64,000 nt of DNA, taken from positions 248,001 through 312,000 of the forward strand of contig JALUTQ010000001.1 in the NCBI GenBank assembly GCA_032718865.1, given 5' to 3'. A model generated the notes under the pieces. The model did no database searches and had not been told where the DNA came from. It saw only the letters and a program-made list of their open reading frames with translations. This stretch comes from Tilletia caries (Eukaryota; Basidiomycota; Exobasidiomycetes; Tilletiales; Tilletiaceae). Position numbers and translations under genes: made by a program. Shown here piece by piece: positions 32,351-45,222 of this stretch. The first letter of the stretch is position 1. Every line of letters starts with the position of its first letter.

Positions 32351-35300
32351 CTAACGCACAACCTCGATCCGATCCACCAAGCCTCCCCCAAGCCGCTCCA
32401 TCTCCGCAAGGATGGCCCCAACGTTCAGCTTGACCGCCTCCCCCGCGCCCTCCCCTTCCACCACCGGCAGGACCGAAAACCCAAGTGCGACTCGGTACTT
32501 GCGTGCCTGATTTCGGAGGTGTGGATTCCACGAGCCTCCGATGAGGATACCTCCCTGGCGGTCGTGGAAGAGGCGGAAGGAGTCTTGGTACAGGCGCTGT
32601 AAAAAGGAGAGATCGCATCCTTCAGTATCGAACGTCCAGGTGCTCGGGAGAGGAAGGGAAGGAAAAGGGAAGAACTCACCTGAAGCAGTTGCACATACGC
32701 CTCGGCGGCATCAAAGCCCGGTCGAGCTTCCGATCCAAGCACACTTGTACTCTCGTCGGCGTCTTGCCACACTACAGGTGAGGCGTTGATCGAGTATGCG
32801 TACCGCGACAGGACGGCAGCTTTCAAATGGATCACAAAGTCGTACTGGCCGAGCGAGGGTGTGAAAATGGACTGTAGGAGCGCGTGATACCAAGAGGGTC
32901 AGTAAAAAGTCCGTACAGGTGGAGAAAGGCATCGCATCTCGCGACCCGAGGCGCCGCGAAACGTACCAAAACATCAACCGCATCCAGCCGTCCTCCCGCC
33001 TCCAAACGTGCACTCGCCGCCGCAGCCAACGCCTTCAACCCAGCCGCAGCACCCGCAAAAGGCGCCGTCCGACTCCAAGCCCGACTCTCCACATCCTCCT
33101 CACTACACACAAACCACGCAGCCGTCTCCAAGCTCGGATCCGCCCGCCGCGCCGACGTGAACGCAGCCTGCACAGACGCAAGCTTGTCGGCCGGGAACCG
33201 AATCACCGCGTCGCGCTTGACAGCATTAGCCGAGGTAGCGAGCGCAAGCCCGCCGCCACTCTGTCGGAGCTTCATCTCGTCCTCCGCCCCGGCCACCGAG
33301 AAGAGAGGCACCGCGATCGGCTCGTCTTTCCACCTCCACGAACCCAGCCGTTTTAGGAGCGCTGCAAAGCCAGCAACGCCAGAACTGGGCGCACCGGCTC
33401 CCGCCGTGGCGAAAAGCTCGACAGCGACGAGCTCCAGCAGCTCTTCGGCTACGTGGTACGACAGCATCTGGGCGCTGACCCACCGCTTGAGGAGCCGGAC
33501 ACTCTCCCCGAATGCCGGGTATCGATGCGAGACCGCTGCCATGGCGGTATGATGCCGTGTGGCTGTGACGAAGCGGTGCGAGTACCGCGCCAACGCCAGA
33601 CCGGCCTGTCGCTGTTCCTTCGCAGTATTGTATCGCTTCTCCTCGATGATCTCTTCGAGCAGACGGCGCTCCCGTTCGCATTGGATCCGCGCACGGAACG
33701 CATACCCCGTCGGCGTGATGATCTCCAGAGCACACTGGTCCTGAATACTGCTAGCAGCCGCATCCTCGTCGAAAGCGACCCTGGTCCGTGTCCCAGACAT
33801 GTTGGCAGGAATGAGTCGGGCAAGCGTCTCAAAGAAGGCGAGCTTCATCGCTTGAAGCGCTTCCAGGTCATCCGGCCACTTCGGCGAGCTCTCGAACACG
33901 AGGACGATGTCATGTGCCGCGAGGTACGAGGCGCAGTCCGGTACGTCCGAAGTTCCAAGTCCCGCCAAGTTGATCGCAGGCGGCACAAAGGTGTTCGTGC
34001 CACGAAGTGCTGGAGCGCATGGAAGCACGCTCACCAGCGATAGGGGCAAGCCTTCCAGGGCACGAAGCTGCTTCACCAGACCGTCAAATGTCCCTTGGAT
34101 GTGTTGAAACCGATTGACACCGACGACAGGTACCGGCAAGAAGGCGTCCTTCGGCAACTGAGCAGGCAACTCCAGAAGCCCATCAAACGCCTCCGCCAAA
34201 AAGGCAACCCGGGCCGCCTGGATCCCATGGTGCAACTGCAGCACATGTCGCACAATCCGTCGCGGAATGCCACTCTTCGCACCAGCGCCCTCCCACACCA
34301 CACTCTGGATGATCCGCCCATCCTTGAATCGACGGAGCTCAGCCAACTTGCCCCAGAACGCCTGGAAGCGCTTGGCCGCATCCGCATCGTCCGGTGAAGG
34401 GCCATGGTCGACGAGCCTGGTAGCTTGCTCCGCATCGAGGACGATGCCGAGTTCGACCGTGCCCGAGTAGGAAGCCGGTCGAGCGTCGAGCGCCCAGGAG
34501 GCAAAACCGGGTTCGTCCGCGTTCAGTACGACGACCGATCGACGCGCCCTGTCAGTGAGTGCCTGGCGCACCGTCGCGTTCAGCGACGCAGCCGTCGCAT
34601 GGAACGCACTTCCGTAGTCGGCACGCTTGGACGCGTCGGCCTCTGCCGAAGTGCTAATCGCAATATGCGCAACCTCGTCACAGGAGAGCACAGGCGCCGA
34701 GAAGTCCTGCATGAACAAGACGTCGAAGGCGTCGTCCCGGTCATCTACCTTCAGCAGATCGAAGGTCCGACGCGCTTCCGCCTGTAAAGTGTCAACAGCA
34801 CCGGCTGTGAATGGAGCGAGCAGGTTGATGCTGCCCGTGGGATCGACAAGGACGCGATCAAAGTGCTGCTGGAACTCCTCGAAGGGAATCTTGTCCGCGC
34901 GAGAGAAGACACTAAAGTCAAGGCCGTCCCGCATCCGAACCGGCTTGCTCGCAAAGTCGTGTGATCCAAGCCAATCCAAGACACCCCGGAAAAGCTGGAA
35001 GGAACTGAACCTGTTCAGAAGCTTCGGTCGTACCGCTCTAGACGCACCCGGCCCTTCCGTCGGTGTCGGTTCGCCTCGGAGAAGATGGGCCAGAACCATG
35101 GTGAGCAAAAAGCGAATGCTGCCGGAGCCGTACATGATCCTCCTCTGACCGGCCTGTTGATGCTTGCGCAACGAGCCCGAGCCAAAGCCGCGCTTGAAGG
35201 CCCACGTCTTAAGCATGGCGCACGCGTCTGAAAACGCGGGACACTCCTTCCCGACAGAATGCAGATAGACAAGATGGGGCACAAAGAGACTGTCCATGAG

Positions 35301-36578
35301 CACCGACGCATTGTACCTCGGCGTCGGCGGCTGTTTCGCTTCGTCCTCCTGCTCGTCACCTGCGATGCGGACGCTATTCCGACTGGGAGCCAGACGGCCG
35401 TAGGTGAAGAGGGTAGGCTCGATGGAAGGGAAGATCCGGATCGTCGCTCGGAGTTTGTGGAAGTTGATCTCCTGCGGCGCGTCCTTTTGCGGCTCGAGGA
35501 CGAGAATGGGACGTCGAGGGTCGCCCTCTGCATATTGAAACTGGACACTGACGCCGAGGGCCGAATCGCTGTCGGCAGAGACTGGGCTTGAGAGCGCTGC
35601 TCCTAACGCAGCGAGGTAGAAGGCGCGTTTGTGGGCATATCTGTAGTTGAGGTAGTCCTTCTCCTGGAAGAGTGATGAGGGCATGACTACCGCGATGTCA
35701 ACATCAAATCCGTCCCCGCGCTTAACAGCCGTTCTTAGCGGCCAACTGCCGACGAGGTGCATGTTCGTGGGTTTCTCGAAGCCGAACGGATTCGGAGCGT
35801 CTGGCTTCGGCTGTGGGTCTGCGAAGGGGACGTTGATCTTGGTTTTCGAGTACGCTTTCGACAGGGCTTTGAGGGCAGGAGCGAGGGGCTGGGACGCAAT
35901 GGGCTTGAGAGAGTCGAGTCGGGACTTCAGACGACGCAAGACGAGATCAAGCGGCGCTGATTTGCTGTATGCTGGTCTGATAGCGGGTAGCATCTCGTCG
36001 ATCTGCGAATGGAAAAAACGTTAAGCCAGATGTGCGAGATTTCAGGTTCGACTTCCCCAGAGAGCTCTCACCTGTAGCCTGAGCACGTTATTCTTGTAGA
36101 CCTCTGTTGTCTCTTTCAGCTTCCGGATCTCGTCTGCAGATGGAAGCGCATACAGACCCGTGCCTGAGCGCTTCTGCTGCGCCGCAGATGGAGTCGTTGG
36201 CTTGGTGGGGGCTGGCTGAGGTTCGGCCTCCTCCTCCTGTCCCTCCTCCTCCTCCGCCGCTGCTTCAAGGTCGTCGAAGCCTTCATCATCCTCATCCTCA
36301 TCGTCGTCGTCGTCGTCGTCATCCTCATCATCGCCACCTGAACCATTCCTGGCGCCGGCCATGAGATCCTCGTCGTCATCGAAGTCGTCGTCCTCGCCGT
36401 CCTCATCCCCGTCCTCATCCCCGTCCTCGTCCTCGTCCATGTCATCGTCGGAGGCCGAGTCTGCGGGTGGAGGAGGCGCCGCCTTGAGCTTCTTGCTGGA
36501 GGGCGCGGCGGCGGAGGAGGCCGGCACCGCAGCCTTGCGCTTCTCGGCCGTCTGCTTCTTCTGCTTGAGCGCTGGCAT
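32351..36578 (-). CDS. UTP22: UTP22/Nrap, U3 snoRNP (UTP-C) subunit
   Basis: Four exons (36578-36072, 36002-32967, 32871-32680 and 32596-32351) join in phase to 1,326 residues. The first exon encodes a Lys-rich start and a long Asp/Glu tract, then KLKETTEVYKNNVLRLQ. The large exon carries the Nrap nucleotidyltransferase-like fold, beginning AYSKSAPLDLVLRRLKSRL, with HLVGSWPLRTAVKRGDGFDV and DIAVVMPSSLF near its N-terminal palm domain. The C-terminal exons encode SIFTPSLGQYDFVIHLK and QARKYRVALGFSVLPVVE. Utp22 works in the small-subunit processome with Rrp7 and CK2 in early 18S rRNA processing. It shares a 265-bp divergent promoter with the uL15m gene. Confidence 0.92.
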
Positions 36579-36843
36579 TTCCGTTCGACCTGCAAGAGAA
36601 AGCTGTGATGGCAGTCATCCATCGATTGATTCGATCTTTCTTCTTGCCGTGCCAACTTTTTTGGGCGAGCGCTTCCGCGATATCCGAGGATGTGAAAATT
36701 GCTGCGTTTTTCAGAGTGAAAGTGGTTGAAATTGCTCACCTTCTTCCCTTCTCACATCTCACCTTCAGCAGGCGCTCACTCAGCTGGGACTTGACTCGCT
36801 CTCAGCTCCATCGACGACATTCGCAGCGTGAACCAGAAGAAGA

Positions 36844-37950
36844 ATGCGCTCCATCCTCACTCACAGATCAGCGGCAGCGCTCAGGACGGCGGCCTCGACC
36901 TCGACCTCGGCGGCGGCGGCGGCTGGGTTCAGCAGCGCAGGTGCAGCCAGGTTGACGGTGTCATTCAGCTCCCTCGCGCTCACCGCCAACCACAGACCGT
37001 CGGCGAGCACATCAGCAACGGCGGCCTCAGCAACACAGACGCGCTCATATGCAGTCGTTCATCCCCGTCGCGGCTCTCCCACCAACCCGCGTTACGGTCC
37101 GCCCACACTCGGACAGCTCAAGCCTTCACAGCCAACAAAGGCGGTACGTTTTTGCTTTTTTCCAGTGACGCTCTCCTTCGTTTCCATGATGGCTGAGCTT
37201 CATTCCTGTTGTCGATCTGCAGAGAAGACGTGTCGGTCGTGGTCCGTCGTCAGGGCGAGGTGGCACGTCAACACGAGGTCACAAGGGTCAGAAAGCCCGG
37301 GCTGGTAATGGCAAGCCCGGACCGGGCTTCGCAGGCGGACAAACCCCACTCATGCGTCTCTTCCCCAAGCGCGGCTTCATCAGCACCCACAAGCGCGAGT
37401 ACATCCCGCTCAACCTCGACCGGCTCCAACACTGGATCGACGCCGGTCGGCTGGACGCATCTCAACCCATCACAGCCTACCACCTCCTCCACTCCCGCTG
37501 CGTGCACAAGGTCCGCGACGGCATCAAGATCCTCGGCGATGGCGCTCACCACCTTCGCACGCCCGTCCACCTCGTCGTCTCCCGCGCGTCGCAGAAGGCC
37601 ATTGCTGCCATTGAGCGCGCGGGAGGGTCGATTGAGTGCAGGTACTACAATGACCTTGCGATTCGGAGGATGTGCTACCCTCACAAGTATGGCAGTTTGA
37701 ATGTGGAGGGCAAGGGCAATGCGGAGGCTGTCAGCCCGGATCCGATCAGCAAGAAGGACATCTGTGCGTATGATTTGCTTCGGTTTGGTCCCATTTCAGC
37801 TCATGGCAAAATACTGACATCCCCTCTGTGATCGCAGTATGGTACTCATCACCTCGCAACCGCGGCTACCTTGCGCTCCGGGATGCTGCGGGCGTGTCTC
37901 CAGCACCAGCTCCTGCCTCAGCCCCTCCGGCACGGAAAACCTCGTCGTAG
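36844..37950 (+). CDS. MRPL10: mitochondrial ribosomal protein uL15m
   Basis: Three exons (36844-37143, 37223-37763 and 37838-37950) join to 317 residues. The N-terminal 75 residues are rich in Ala, Ser, Thr and Arg without acids (RSILTHRSAAALRTAAS), a typical mitochondrial presequence. The uL15 signature follows: LGQLKPSQPTKARRRVGRGP, then TSTRGHKGQKARAGNG and GFAGGQTPLMRLFPKRGF. The C-terminal part includes SLNVEGKGNAEAVSPDP. It should be part of the mitochondrial large ribosomal subunit. Exon 2 begins exactly at the Arg-rich start of the conserved core. Confidence 0.93.
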
Positions 37951-38173
37951 TCGAGTGGCCACTGCAATCCAACAGACCTGTTGTGCGGATCAAGAGCGGT
38001 GCGAGGATTCAACATTTTGCGAATGGAGCGATACGTTAGAGAAGGAGTTACAACATGGAACACTGGGAGACTTGGAACGAGTGAAGAGTACAAGAGATGC
38101 GTGCTGAGAGTCGAAAAGTCCGTTTGAGTGAGAGGTGAGAGGGGGGTTCTTGGAGTAGAGCAGATTGCAAGGT

Positions 38174-39252
38174 TCAGGCAGGAGGACAGGGCATGGCCTT
38201 GACGCGAATGGGAAACGGAAACAGATCTGCGTTCTGGATCGGAATGGGGGGGAGGTGCGCCTTGCAGCGGTCGACGAAGTCCACAGTGGCCTCTGTCAGA
38301 ACAAAGGGAGTGAGTTTGAGAATGCTGAGCAGGGGGAGAAATGGGGAAGGACACACCTAATAACTTGGCAAGTTGCTTCGAGGTGCTTTGTAACGCTTTG
38401 GATCGTTCTGAAGACAGTGTTCTCAAGTTCAGATCGTAGCAGTCTTCTACGCATCGGAGGAATGTTGGATCTCACCATGCTCCGTCTTGACCGACACCGT
38501 CCGAATGCTGAACACCCACTCCTCAAACGGTATCTCGTCCCCCGCCACCGCAACGCCACCCGTCGACTTGCCGCTGTCCATGCGACCGCCCACCTCGCCA
38601 CCATGACCATGATCATGACCATGACCATGTACCACATCACCCGCGCTCAGCCCATAGCCGGAGAACGCATAGCCGTGCGTATATGCCTGGTTGGCGAGAT
38701 TGACGGCTTGGGAGAACCACGAGCTCGGCAGGCTCTTGAGTCGCTCCCGACTCGATGGGGCCGCGGTAGTCGAGGAAGGGCTTGTGCTGCCGGACGAAGG
38801 GGAGGCTTTGGAGTCCGCGGTCTGAGGGGCGCTTGCTGACGTTCGTGAGGAGGGAGGGAAGATTCCAATGACCAGCTGTGGCAAGAACAAAGGGAAAATA
38901 AATGTCAGCGAGCAGGGCATGGTGCGGTGCACACACGGAATGAACAAGAAAGACGAACCTGGACCGCTCCTCTCCTCTTGATCTCAACCCGGGAAGCCTG
39001 GACGCCCTCTTCGACAAGGTCGTCGACCCGCTCGTCCGCGATCGCCGGGAAGCTATTCTCCAAGAACGGGATGCTTTTTGGCCTCACGTTTCCCAAGGCG
39101 CGGTGGAAGATCACGGTCTGGACGAGGGCGGCGATGAGCTGGCCTTGGAGGGTTGAGGAGGGGTCGGCGGGGAAGGTGAAGGCGTGAGTGAAGGTCAGTG
39201 GCAACTGGGCCTGAGCCTGAGCCTGAGCCTGAGCCTGGGGTTGTGAGGGCAT
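38174..39252 (-). CDS. ATG101: autophagy protein ATG101
   Basis: Four exons (39252-38959, 38875-38476, 38407-38357 and 38292-38174) join in phase to 287 residues. The family pattern is visible throughout: an N-terminal HORMA part with GQLIAALVQTVIFHRALGNV, a central IPFEEWVFSIRTVSVKTEHE, and a C-terminal LAKLLEATVDFVDRCKAHLP followed by FPFPIRV. ATG101 is a HORMA protein that stabilises ATG13 in the kinase complex starting autophagosome formation. Fungi with ATG101, unlike S. cerevisiae, lack the Atg29-Atg31 pair. The N-terminus has an Ala-Gln dipeptide repeat encoded by a GCCTGA microsatellite. A low-complexity Ser/His-rich loop (GHGHDHGHGGEVG) separates the conserved blocks. Divergent from PHS1. 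Confidence 0.88.
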
Positions 39253-39636
39253 GGCTGGGAATGAATGGAAGTGTAATGGTGCTGAATGCGTGTCTGGCGT
39301 GGGAAGGAATCAGACCACCTTCTGAGCCATCTTCGATACAAAGGGAAGGTAGAAGGTGAGCTTGGGGGGATATGTATGTACGGTTCACGCCCGCGTCGCG
39401 CGTCTTCCTTTCCTTCCCCTGCTTGTGTCAGCTGGGAGACGCGTTGTGTTGGACTCCGGCTGGGGAAGGTGTTGTTCTCGTTCTCCTCGACGTCCTTGAG
39501 CTTGGACCTCTCCCTCTCCCTCTCCCTCTCCCCTGTGCACCGCCGTCGATCTTCTTGACCACGACCATCCCCGACCTCGACCTCGACCTCGACCTCGACC
39601 CGCGATTCCATACATAAGAGTGAGACGGAGACAACC
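39253..39636. promoter_or_regulatory. shared divergent promoter of ATG101 and PHS1
   Basis: The 384 bp between the two starts hold CT-rich tracts (TCTCCCTCTCCC at about 39,515) and a CGACCTCGACCT hexamer repeat (about 39,573-39,602) just upstream of the PHS1 start. No other gene is supported. Confidence 0.45.
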
Positions 39637-40652
39637 ATGTCGCAGCCATCTGCACCCAAACCGCCCCGTCGCTCCAGCGCAGGCTCAGAGCTGATACGCT
39701 ACTACCTCATCGCCTGTGAGTACCCCCAACCCCCCAGCCAGCGCGCGAATCCCTCTGTCATTCTGAACGTGTTCTCTTCCTTTCATGATGGCAAACAAAC
39801 CGCCCCTCCCAAATAGACAACTTTGCCAGCTTCTTCGGCTGGTCCCTCATCCTCTTCTCCCTCCTCAAGCATGTCGCCATCGGCCCACAGACCCCAACGG
39901 CCGTGCACCGCTTCGCCGAGTTCGCCCTCCGCAACCTGAACCTCCGTCCCCTCCGCATGCTCGTCCTCCCCACCTTCGCCCAAAAGCTCCCCGCTCCCTT
40001 GCTCCTGTTCCTCATGCGCGCAGCCACAGCGCAGCAGAGCATCGGCAGCCTCGTCGGCTTCGTCCAGAGCTTCGCCATCCTCGAGGTCGTCCATGCTGCG
40101 CTCGGATGGGTCAGGTCGCCCGTGCCGACGACGGCGATCCAGGTTGGCTCGAGGTTGTTTAGCGTGTGGGGCGTGGCGGAGCGGTATGCGAGCGCGAGTG
40201 TTAGTCCGTGGTACGGTCCGATGGTGCTGGCCTGGTCCCTCACCGAGTGTGTCCGGTACCCGTTCTACGCCCAACAGCTCCTCAAGAACGAGAGCCCGTT
40301 CCTGCTCTGGGCCCGGTACTCCCTCTTCTTCGTGCTCTACCCGCTCGGAGCGATCTCAGAGGCCATGCTCATCAAAAGTACCCTGCCCTCCGGCTTCCCT
40401 TGGCAGAAGTCCGAGGCATGGGACGCCCGCGCCTCCGTCTATGCGGGCCTCTTCCTCTTCTGGTGGTACGGTCTGTACGTGATGTACACCTACATGATCA
40501 AGCAACGCAAGAAGGCGCTCGGGACTGGCTTCTTCGGCTCTAACCCTGCTGGCCAGCAGGCTCAGCGAAAAGTCAAGGAGGCACCTCATCAGGCGGCCGC
40601 GATCGCCAGCAGTGTCCAGATCAAAGCCCAGGAAGCCACCAAGCGGAGATGA
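39637..40652 (+). CDS. PHS1: very-long-chain 3-hydroxyacyl-CoA dehydratase
   Basis: Two exons (39637-39715 and 39817-40652) join to 304 residues. The protein is polytopic with about six membrane segments, from YNFASFFGWSLILFSLLKHV to VYAGLFLFWWYGLYVMYTYM. The family hallmark WSLTECVRYPFYAQQL and the earlier AQQSIGSLVGFVQSFAILEV and ALGWVRSP are present. It dehydrates 3-hydroxyacyl-CoA in the third step of very-long-chain fatty-acid elongation in the ER, feeding sphingolipid synthesis. A Lys-rich C-terminus (EATKRR) could act as an ER-retention signal. Hydrophilic residues between 260 and 304 vary in the family. Confidence 0.93.
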
Positions 40653-40888
40653 TCGCAGAGCATGCATAGATGCTTTCTCTCGCAACTGCCGCTAGAGGAT
40701 CAAGTTTTCACACTACCCCGAAAATCCTCAATCAGAACCAATCAATGTCCAACCCATCGCAGCCGGCCGCAGTCAAACAGTGGGCGTGGTCCTTCCGGCT
40801 TCAGGCTTCAGGTTGCAACCGTGTGAAGAAGTTGCAGCAAATGGGTGACACCCTAAGGTACATACATACACAGTGAAGTCCGTGCGGT

Positions 40889-43800
40889 CTATGGGTGGAA
40901 GAAGGCGATGATGTAGTCGACCCGCCTCTTCAAGACAGCGCGAAGCTGTGCCAGCGACAAATCGCGTCGCGACACGATCTCGTCCAGACTGTGCTTGCCG
41001 TTGAAGAAAGGCAGTGCTCTGATCGTTTCCCGGCAAGAAATTCGAAAACGGGAGGGTAAGCTGGGAGTGTCAGTGGCGCGAAAGAGCCATGCACGATGGA
41101 AAGAAATAGGTAAACTCACTCTCGAAAGACAGCTGCGAGGTCGCTGGGGAGATTCTCCATCATGACCTCCAAGCACAGATTCTCCTCTTTACTCGGACGG
41201 CCCGGTTCCGCAATCACGCTCGGACGGGGATCGCGGTCCTCCCACTCCCAAGCTTCCTCCTCCGAACTCGAATCGCCGTATCCGTACCCATCATCATCAT
41301 CCTCCTCCTCCTCCTCCTCCAAGGCTTCAGGTCCCAACTCAGAATCCGCACCCGCACCCGGACCCAGGACCTCCCTCCGCTCCAAATTCATCGCCCGCGC
41401 CTCCTCCCTCACCCTCCTCCTCCCCTCCCTCTCCTCCCTCCTCCTCCCCTCCCTCTCCTCCCACCTGCCCCTCGCCAACCTTTTCACCTCCTCCGTGGCC
41501 ACAAGCCGGTAGCGAATCTGGATCTGCACGATCAGTTCCGCGCGCAGGAGCCAGAAGAGCGCGTCGAGGTAGCGCTCCCGGCGGTCGAGCAGGTGGAGAA
41601 CGCTCGAGGGCGGGTGGGAGAGGCGCCCCGCTGTTTCTAGTTGTTTTTCGAAGGGGAGGGCGGAGGAGGACAACTGGGAGAGGACGCGGGGGAGTTTTGG
41701 TAAGGTCGGGAAGGCGGTCGACCACTCTTTGGACAGTCGGGGCAGGCTGGGTTGGGAAACACCGACGGGAAAGGATAACGGTCAGGGTCCCCAAAATTAA
41801 GTACCACCATCGTTATCGCAGGATTCTTTTTTTTGCCAATGTAAGACTCACTTCGCTACGTCGACCAGCGGGCAGATCGAATAGATGCTGCTGATGAACG
41901 GCACGTCGATCACCCGAGCCTCGCGGTAATAGATCAAATGCCTTACCATCGGGTACACATCTTGATACAAGTCCCAATTCAGATTAACCGCGAGCTCTTT
42001 CAATCTGTCCACCCCCAAAACGGAAGGTGCGAGATATCAGAGGTTCAGCAAAAACAAACCCATGGAGCTCGTAAAAGGAGACAGGAAAAGAAACTCACGT
42101 CGGGATTCCATCCAACTTCGGCTCCAACTCCGTCGCGAACCTAGGCACCCACGCCTCAATCCCCCTCGCCTCCAAAAGCACCGCATCGTCCCCATACGCA
42201 GCCAACAAACCAGCCTCACTCATCTCCCCGTCGAACAGGTTGGGTACAGACTGGCCCAGCCCGACAGCCGAGACCCCTTCGCCTTCGCCTTCGGCCTCGT
42301 CCGGGTCCCCGTCCTCCGCTGCTGAGGGCGAGGCGGACGCAGTGCTCGATAGACGGCGGGCCATCAGGGTTCCACTCTGCTCGCTGATCTCGGGACCAAC
42401 TACCCCACCGCCGACATGCTGCTGCTGCTGATAATGTAGGCTCTGGCTCTGGCTCTGGCTCTGACTGTGCGCCTCGCCCCAGCCGCGGAACATGACGTTC
42501 CCCTGCGAATGACGAGTTCGGGATCCGGAGCGCGTGTTGGACTTGGTCATGCTGAGTCCGCGTAAGCCTGCCATGGGCGAGCCGGAGCCGTACGAGTTCC
42601 CTCTCCGATGATCCCTCTCTCCCTCCCTGCCCATCTTATACCCCGCCCCCGCCCCCACTCCCGATCTCGATCTCGATCCCGAAGCAGCCCCCGCCCCCGC
42701 CCCCGCGGTCGACTTCTTGCCCGTCCCAGACAGATGATTCTTCTGCGGCTTCAGCATCAACAACGTCTTCCACGGCACCAAATGCGGGCCCGTCGTCCGT
42801 TTCCACTCCTCGTACAAGTCCACCTGGCGATCCCGCGCATGTTGCATCCGAAAGCCCGTCTGATGATGATGATGATGATGATGCGCGGGCCCACCTGCGC
42901 CTGCGCTCGTGGCACTGACGTCCAACGCGCCCGCGCCGACCCCAGCCGCGCCGACAAGATACTCATCAAACGGCGCAATCCTCAAATGCGCCTCGTCCGC
43001 ATCGCGCTCCGTCTCGAGATCCGCACTGAACAGCATCCGTCTCGTCTCACGCACGATCGGCGGCAACTGGAGATGCGTCTCGATCCGATTATTGATCGTA
43101 ATCAGCGCGCCTTCGTTCCTGCTGAGCGAGTCGAACAGGTCCGCCATGGCGTTCGCGAGGGAGCCGGGGCGTTCGCGCATGTGTTGCATGAACTCTGTGA
43201 ATTTCCTACCCTTGCTTTTCGCCTTTTCGCGTTTGCGGTCTAGGTAGGCTGCCTCATGGGTGACGTAGTTCGAGACGCACTGTTCGTTGTAGAGCGCAGC
43301 GGTCATCTTGAAGGCGATGTTGTCGTAGTAGAGCTGCGCGGTGAGGTTGGGGTCGATGTTGAAGGTGTTCAGCTGGGAGGCTGGGATGATGGATGCCATG
43401 CCTGGTGGGAGGTGTGGGGGTGCCGGGTCTGGCTTGTCGAGGATGAGGACGAAGTGGAAGGAGGTCAGGCCGGGGAAAGTCTTCCCCGTCGTGGCTGTCC
43501 CGGAAGGGGGAGGGAGGGATGCCTCGCCGCGGACGCTGGAACGCGACTGGTTCGTTGGTTGCTGCGGTTGATAGTGGGCGAACGAGTTGGAGCGTGTGGA
43601 CGACTCGAAGGGAGAGCAATCACCGCTTGCAACGGCAGGATTTGGGAAACTGGAAGTCTTCGAGTGCCGGTTGCTGGTGGGAGCTCGACCTCTGGCAGCT
43701 TGCTCGTGATCATGATCGTCGTCGCCCGCCTTCCTGGTAGAGTTGAGAACCCAGCCTCGGTCATCGGCACAGACGGGATGTCCGACAAAGACGAGATCAT

Positions 43801-45061
43801 CGACGGTGAGCTCGAACTTCTGATGGCAGAGGTCACGTTCTGGGGTGAGCAATTCGGCGAGAAAGGCGTTGTCGTATCCGAGATAGGTGTCATAGGCGCG
43901 TGCATTGCGAGCGATTTCGGAGGGCGAACGAACGAGCTTGTGAGCGACCTCGGAGGGCGAGAGGACGGAGACGATGCTGGCCTGGGGCGAGCTTGATGGA
44001 TGATGGTGTTGATAACTCCGATCGACGCTGCCGTCGATGCCTGGCAAGCGCTCGTTGGACCGCATGGATCCGGCGGAATCATAGAGACTTGGACCGCGGG
44101 AGAGGGAGCGATGTCCGAGGTTGGAGGAGGCCGCCCTTCGGGTGCGTCTCTGTGGATGATTTGCCAGATCGGGCGTGATAGCGGAGACGTTGATCTCATT
44201 GCGGAGACGAGAGTTTGGTGCGAGAGATCCTGTGCGAGAGCGGTGGAAGGGATGGACGGAGACGCTATCGGATTCGGCAGACTCATTGGGATCTACGCCG
44301 GTGTCGTCCCCGCCGGCAAGGCTGTGTTCGCGTGTTTGGTCGTCGTCGGAGCCGTAGCCGTCGCGGGAGAGATAGGACTCGGTCTCTTCTGCGGCGGAGG
44401 AGGAGCTGAATTCGGCGACGTCGGAGGTGGATGAGAAGGAGCTTTCGGAGGCGGAGAAGGAGGCGGAGGAGCTGCTGTCGTGGTTTGCACGGTATCGTCG
44501 TGAGAAGGTGGGAGCGATGTGGACAGCTTTTGGATGTTCGGTGGGAGCGTTGTGCTGGCGATCGTAGGCGTAGGACGGGCGCTGCTTGTGCTGTTCGTGT
44601 TGTTGTTGTTGTTGCTGCTGCTGGTCGTTGTGGTCGGGTGGACCTGTGCGGGAAGGTGTTCTGCCTCGATGTGTGCTGTGGTGTCGTTCTGGGTTGTTGA
44701 AGTAGCGTATCTGTGAGAGTCTGCGGAGGAGATGTGGGCGTGGTGGCCACTGGAAGACGATGTGTGAGCCGCCGGATGAGCTTGCGACGAGCAGGACGGC
44801 AATGAGGGCCGATGTGGGTGCGCTGCCTGGGTTCCCTGCGCCGTCGGCATCGCGGTCTGCTGGTGGTGGTCCCCCCATGGCTGGAGATGGGCCTGCTGGT
44901 GTGCTGCGTGGAGTGCGCGGGCGTGACTTTCTTGCGGGCATGGCTGCTGAGGCTGCCCATCCTGCGCTGGTGCGGGGGCGTGGCTGGTGGTGGTGTCGCG
45001 AGCGACTGCGTGCCTTCTCTGCGGCGCCTGTTGCGGCTGTGTGCTGATGCATTCCTGCCAT
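40889..45061 (-). CDS. NPR3: NPR3/NPRL3, GATOR1/SEACIT subunit
   Basis: Four exons (from 45061 or earlier to 42099, 42004-41852, 41746-41120 and 41018-40889) join in phase. The N-terminal block SALIAVLLVASSSGGSHIVF plus QWPPRP is the start of the Npr3 longin-like domain. Later blocks are LTSFHFVLILDKPDPAPP, YDNIAFKMTAALYNEQCVSN and LKELAVNLNWDLYQDVYPM. The last exon encodes ALPFFNGKHSLDEIV and a winged-helix end. Npr3 with Npr2 and Iml1 restrains TORC1 when amino acids are scarce. Low-complexity inserts (poly-Gln, poly-Ser, His-rich) lengthen it to about 1,290 residues. The frame opens at 45205, but that part encodes a GTGAGTGA microsatellite and lies 18 bp from the divergent gene, so I chose the Met at 45061; 44941 is also possible. 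Confidence 0.9.
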
Positions 45062-45094
45062 CCCCGCTGCTGTCTGCTGTCTGCTGTCTGCTGA

Positions 45095-45132
45095 GTGCTG
45101 CTGAGTGAGCGAGTGAGTGAGTGAGTGAGTGA
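45095..45132. repeat. GAGT tandem repeat between divergent genes
   Basis: GTGAGTGAGTGAGTGAGTGA and close variants lie between the start regions of NPR3 and the plus-strand gene, probably in the NPR3 leader. Confidence 0.6.
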
Positions 45133-45222
45133 GGGAGCGAGTGGTGATGGTGCGCTCGGAGCCTTTCGCTGCCACGTGGAGCAGCGGCCACGTGGGATCA
45201 CTCACTCAGCATTCATTATTCA

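Noticed and set aside
32884..34107. Plus-strand frames of up to 222 codons across UTP22
   Set aside because: They lie opposite a conserved Nrap coding exon and show no conserved protein features.
39783..40274. 163-codon Glu-rich frame opposite the PHS1 gene
   Set aside because: It is the mirror of the conserved PHS1 coding exon and has no motif of its own.
43465..45201. Frames of 273-302 codons overlapping NPR3 in other minus frames
   Set aside because: They are low-complexity shadows (His/Ser/Thr/Pro/Arg) of the NPR3 disordered regions.
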